A stretch of 45,547 nt of DNA from Stenotrophomonas bentonitica (GTDB lineage: Bacteria; Pseudomonadota; Gammaproteobacteria; Xanthomonadales; Xanthomonadaceae): the NCBI RefSeq assembly GCF_002887735.1, contig NZ_PKQP01000014.1, forward strand, positions 1-45,547. Direction: 5' to 3'. The notes below the pieces were generated by a model. That model had not been told where the DNA came from. It saw nothing but the letters and a program-made list of their open reading frames with translations, and did no database searches. Below are positions 41,716 to 45,547 of this stretch, one piece after another. Each line of letters starts with the position of its first letter. The first letter of the stretch is position 1. The position numbers and the translations under genes were made by a program.

Positions 41716-42260
41716 GCTTTCCTCAGCCCTTTAACGTCCTGTTCCTATGCACCGGTAATTCAGCCCGCTCGATCCTGGCCGAGAGCGTCCTTCGCAAGAT
41801 CGGCGATGGCCGTTTCAATGCGTTCTCCGCGGGCAGCCACCCCAAGGGGGAGGTCCACCCTCTGGCAATCGAGACGCTGCGTCAGGCCGACTACCCAGTC
41901 GAGGGCCTGCGCTCCAAGGCGTGGGACGAGTTCGGAGTGCCGGATGCCCCGCGCATGGATTTCGTGTTCACCGTCTGCGACCAAGCCGCCGGCGAGGCCT
42001 GCCCGTTCTGGCCAGGACAGCCGGTTACCGGGCACTGGGGCATCGAGGACCCTAGCCACGAAACGCGCGGGGACATGTGGCAGCGCGCTGCCTTCCGGCA
42101 GGCGTTGGTGTACATGGAGAACCGCATCAAGGCGTTCGTCGCGCTACCGATCCACACGCTGTCGCGGGCGGCCTTGACGGCGCAGGTAAGCGACATCGGG
42201 CAGTTCGAGGGCGCCACGTCGCCCCGACCCGACCCGACGTGGCTTGAGGGATCATCATGA
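41712..42260 (+). CDS. arsC: LMW-phosphatase-type arsenate reductase ArsC, second operon
   Basis: A 182-residue protein with active loop [16 protein letters not shown] (Cys13). Catalytic aspartate region WGIEDPSHETRGDMWQRAAFRQALVYMENRIKAF matches the thioredoxin- or mycothiol-independent bacterial group related to Synechocystis-type ArsC. It reduces arsenate. Translationally coupled to arsR upstream (ATGA overlap at 41712) and to the Grx-type arsC downstream (overlap at 42257). Confidence 0.92.
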   Translation: MSFPQPFNVLFLCTGNSARSILAESVLRKIGDGRFNAFSAGSHPKGEVHPLAIETLRQADYPVEGLRSKAWDEFGVPDAPRMDFVFTVCDQAAGEACPFWPGQPVTGHWGIEDPSHETRGDMWQRAAFRQALVYMENRIKAFVALPIHTLSRAALTAQVSDIGQFEGATSPRPDPTWLEGSS

Positions 42261-42670
42261 CGCTGACGATCTACCATAACCCGGCCTGCGGCACGTCTCG
42301 GAATACCCTTGAAATGATGCGCCAGTCTGGTGAAGACCCGGTGGTCATCGAGTACCTGCAGGCGCCGCCCACGCGCGAGAAGCTGGTCGAGCTGCTCGCC
42401 GCGATGGGCATGTCCCCTCGTGAGCTCCTGCGCCAGAAGGGAACACCGTACGCTGAGCTGGGCTTGGATAATCCCGCGCTCACCAACGAACAACTGGTGG
42501 ACGCGATGATGGCGCACCCGATCCTGATCAACCGTCCCATCGTTGTTTCCGACCGGGGCGTGGCGCTGTGCCGACCGTCCGAAAAGGTGCTCGCGCTGCT
42601 CGACAACCCGGTGTCCTCCTTCACCAAGGAAGACGGCGAAATCGTGACCGCAGCCGGGGCGTCGACGTGA
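42257..42670 (+). CDS. arsC: glutaredoxin-coupled arsenate reductase ArsC, second operon
   Basis: A 137-residue R773-type ArsC with catalytic Cys11 in [13 protein letters not shown] and [28 protein letters not shown] downstream. It is a paralogue of the ArsC at 12117, with substitutions throughout. Two unrelated arsenate reductases are thus encoded side by side. The stop overlaps the arsH GTG start. Confidence 0.95.
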   Translation: MTLTIYHNPACGTSRNTLEMMRQSGEDPVVIEYLQAPPTREKLVELLAAMGMSPRELLRQKGTPYAELGLDNPALTNEQLVDAMMAHPILINRPIVVSDRGVALCRPSEKVLALLDNPVSSFTKEDGEIVTAAGAST

Positions 42671-43392
42671 TTGATCGCATTGCCGTAGATCTGCCGAGCA
42701 TCGACGCAACGCAACTTGCACCGATCGACGTTGACGCACTAGCTGGGCCCGGCGAGCCAAGGCACCCACCGCGGATCCTCATCCTCTATGGATCGCTGCG
42801 GGAACGCTCTTATTCCCGGCTGCTGGCAGAAGAAGCCGGCCGACTCTTGCGCTGGTATGGCTGCGAGGTGCGAATCTTCGATCCGCATGACTTGCCACTG
42901 CCTGACGGAGCCACCCCGGATCATCCGAAGGTGGGTGAGTTGCGCGAGCTCGCGTACTGGTCCGAAGGCATGGTTTGGGTCAGCCCGGAACGCCACGGCG
43001 CCATGACCGGGATCATGAAGGCACAGATCGATTGGATTCCTCTGGCCGACGGCGCCAAGCGCCCAACACAAGGCAAAACCTTGGCGGTGATGCAGGTGTC
43101 CGGCGGCTCGCAGAGCTTCAACGCGGTAAACCAGCTGCGCGTCCTCGGCCGGTGGATGCGTATGGTCACCATCCCGAACCAGTCCTCGGTGGCCAAGGCA
43201 TTCCAGGAATTTGATGAGGCCGGACGCATGAAGCCATCTGCGTACTATCAGCGAGTTGCTGACGTGTGCGAGGAGTTGGTGAAGTTCACTTGGCTCGTGC
43301 GTGGTCGCTCTGTGTATCTGACCGATCGCTATTCCGAGCGCGTTGAGAGCGCCGAAGAACTGTCCAAGCGCGTGAATCAGCGCTCCATCTAA
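42667..43392 (+). CDS. arsH: ArsH NADPH-dependent FMN oxidoreductase, second operon
   Basis: A 241-residue ArsH starting at GTG 42667, which overlaps the arsC stop (GTGA). Motifs [40 protein letters not shown] and [21 protein letters not shown] match the family. Closely similar to the copy at 12533 in the core but different at both termini. It detoxifies organoarsenicals by oxidation. arsB follows 18 bases later. Confidence 0.95.
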   Translation: MIDRIAVDLPSIDATQLAPIDVDALAGPGEPRHPPRILILYGSLRERSYSRLLAEEAGRLLRWYGCEVRIFDPHDLPLPDGATPDHPKVGELRELAYWSEGMVWVSPERHGAMTGIMKAQIDWIPLADGAKRPTQGKTLAVMQVSGGSQSFNAVNQLRVLGRWMRMVTIPNQSSVAKAFQEFDEAGRMKPSAYYQRVADVCEELVKFTWLVRGRSVYLTDRYSERVESAEELSKRVNQRSI

Positions 43393-43410
43393 CCTTTGTC
43401 GGAGCGCGGC

Positions 43411-44715
43411 ATGCTTGCCCTCGCGATATTCATCGTCACCCTTGTATTCGTCATCTGGCAGCCGCGCGGATTCGGTATCGGTTGGTCGGCACTCGCCGGC
43501 GCCGCAGTAGCGTTGGCCACCGGCGTCGTCGGGTGGGGTGACGTCGCCACGGTGTGGGGGATTGTCTGGGATGCGACGTTCACTTTCGTCGCACTCATCA
43601 TCATCTCGCTCATCCTAGACGCAGCCGGCTTCTTCGAATGGGCTGCCCTGCATGTGGCCCGCTGGGGCGGCGGCAATGGCCGGAAGCTCTTCCCGCTGGT
43701 CGTCTTGCTGGGCGCTGCGATCGCGGCAGTATTCGCCAACGATGGCGCTGCACTCCTGCTGACGCCGATTGTTCTTGCCATTCTGCTGCGCTTGAACTTC
43801 CCGCCTGCAAGTGCGCTGGCGTTCACTGTGGCTTGCGGCTTCATTGCTGATACGGCCAGCCTGCCGCTCGTTGTCTCGAACTTGGTCAACATCGTCACCG
43901 CGAACTTCTTTGACGTCTCATTTGGACGCTACGCAGCGGTCATGGTGCCGGTGAATTTGGTGTCGGTCGGTGCCACGCTGATCGTCCTGTGGCTCTGGTT
44001 CCGCCGCGACATTCCGCGCACTTACCCGCTCCACGATCTTGAAGCGCCGCATGAGGCGATCCGCGACAAGGCAGTCTTTCGCGCCGCCTTGCCCCTTCTT
44101 GCATCGTTGCTCGTTGCGTACTTCGTAACCGGGCCGCTCGGCGTCCCCATCGCCTTGGTGACGGGTGCGGCTGCGCTGGTGCTGGTGGCAATTGCAGGTC
44201 GCTGGGCGAGAGGCGGCCGAGGCGCCACCATGGCCCTGACCAAGATTCTGCGCGGCGCGCCTTGGCAGATCGTGCTGTTCTCGGTTGGCATGTATCTTGT
44301 GGTTTATGGGCTTGGCAACGCCTGGCTGACAAAGGTGGCAAGTGCGGTGCTTGAGTGGCTGGCAGCGCAGGGAACCTTTGTGGCCACGATCGGTACCGGC
44401 TTCGCGGTGGCGGGTCTCGCATCGATCATGAACAACATGCCGGCAACCCTGGTGGGCGCGCTGGCCATCGACGGGGCCAATCTTCCGGCCGCCACCCGCG
44501 AAATGATGATCTATGCCAACGTCGTGGGCAACGACCTTGGCCCCAAGCTCACTCCGATTGGGTCGCTCGCGACCCTGCTGTGGCTGCACGTCCTTGCCGG
44601 CAAGGGCCAACGGATTACGTGGGGGCAGTACATGAAGGTGGGGCTGATCCTCACGCCCCCCGTCCTGTTGGCCACGCTCATCGCGCTCTGGATCTGGCTG
44701 CCGCTCGCGCAATGA
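43411..44715 (+). CDS. arsB: ArsB arsenite/antimonite efflux pump
   Basis: A 434-residue twelve-helix transporter of the ArsB/ArsAB family. It aligns along its length with E. coli Ars[114 protein letters not shown] motif and [27 protein letters not shown]. Start ATG 43411 follows GGAGCG; a TTG 15 bases upstream is less likely. It is an arsenite/proton antiporter, mechanistically unrelated to Acr3. No arsA ATPase gene is present, so it acts alone. Confidence 0.96.
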   Translation: MLALAIFIVTLVFVIWQPRGFGIGWSALAGAAVALATGVVGWGDVATVWGIVWDATFTFVALIIISLILDAAGFFEWAALHVARWGGGNGRKLFPLVVLLGAAIAAVFANDGAALLLTPIVLAILLRLNFPPASALAFTVACGFIADTASLPLVVSNLVNIVTANFFDVSFGRYAAVMVPVNLVSVGATLIVLWLWFRRDIPRTYPLHDLEAPHEAIRDKAVFRAALPLLASLLVAYFVTGPLGVPIALVTGAAALVLVAIAGRWARGGRGATMALTKILRGAPWQIVLFSVGMYLVVYGLGNAWLTKVASAVLEWLAAQGTFVATIGTGFAVAGLASIMNNMPATLVGALAIDGANLPAATREMMIYANVVGNDLGPKLTPIGSLATLLWLHVLAGKGQRITWGQYMKVGLILTPPVLLATLIALWIWLPLAQ

Positions 44716-44744
44716 CCGCGTGGACGCAAGGCCGCCGTCAGTGA

Positions 44745-45547
<803 letters not shown>

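Overview
The window looks like a GC-rich gammaproteobacterial chromosome or large plasmid, probably a Stenotrophomonas- or Xanthomonas-like member of the Xanthomonadales. That placement is inferred from gene content and codon style; no rRNA or housekeeping marker is present. It is an accessory metal, metalloid and sulfur resistance island made of stacked modules. Both edges carry the same ~0.8 kb segment in opposite orientation (the 3' end of a CzcA-type RND pump gene plus a small CDF-tail-like protein), about 95% identical by eye, so the ~44 kb between them lies inside a large inverted repeat.

Layout. 1-810: tail of czcA and the small CDF-tail-like gene. 1186-7374: a hypoxia/stress module with a beta-CASP metallo-beta-lactamase RNase, three tandem-domain universal stress proteins, a frameshifted MgtC/DUF4010 membrane protein and a DUF2238 membrane protein; three Anr/Fnr-like boxes sit in front of its transcription units. 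7353-10859: a BigR-type hydrogen sulfide/persulfide detoxification operon (bigR, persulfide dioxygenase, two YeeE/YedE half proteins, DUF442, TauE). 10860-13273 (minus): arsH, arsC, chrA. 13314-15226 and onward (plus): arsR, arsC (LMW-PTP type), acr3, trxB, arsO, then a separate arsR-like gene and a full pstSCAB-phoU locus.

The ars operon is interrupted inside trxB by a complete 8.67 kb Tn21-subgroup mercury transposon (16030-24696) with 38-bp ends, a perfect 5-bp target duplication, tnpA, tnpR, res, an EAL/DUF3330 gene and merRTPCADE in the Tn21 order. trxB also has an independent single-base frameshift upstream of the insertion.

31392-33878 is a small island of unrecognised purpose: a DEDDh-exonuclease-like protein, a tRNA-like gene with encoded CCA, UAU anticodon and an unusually long variable arm, a SEC-C zinc-motif protein and a KfrA-like coiled-coil DNA-binding protein with palindromic upstream DNA. 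34196-41122 is a Cu/Ag-type efflux locus (small exported Cys/Met protein, CusC, CusB fused to a CusF domain, CusA, CusF lipoprotein). 41368-44715 is a second ars operon (arsR, LMW-PTP arsC, Grx arsC, arsH, arsB). The right edge repeats the czcA tail and CDF-tail-like gene on the minus strand.

Together the genes handle arsenate (two reductase chemistries, two unrelated arsenite pumps, ArsH/ArsO, and a phosphate transporter that may restore phosphate supply), mercury, chromate, Cu/Ag, probably Zn/Cd/Co, and reactive sulfur, next to an oxygen-responsive stress set. All functions are read from sequence motifs and family knowledge; no searches were run.
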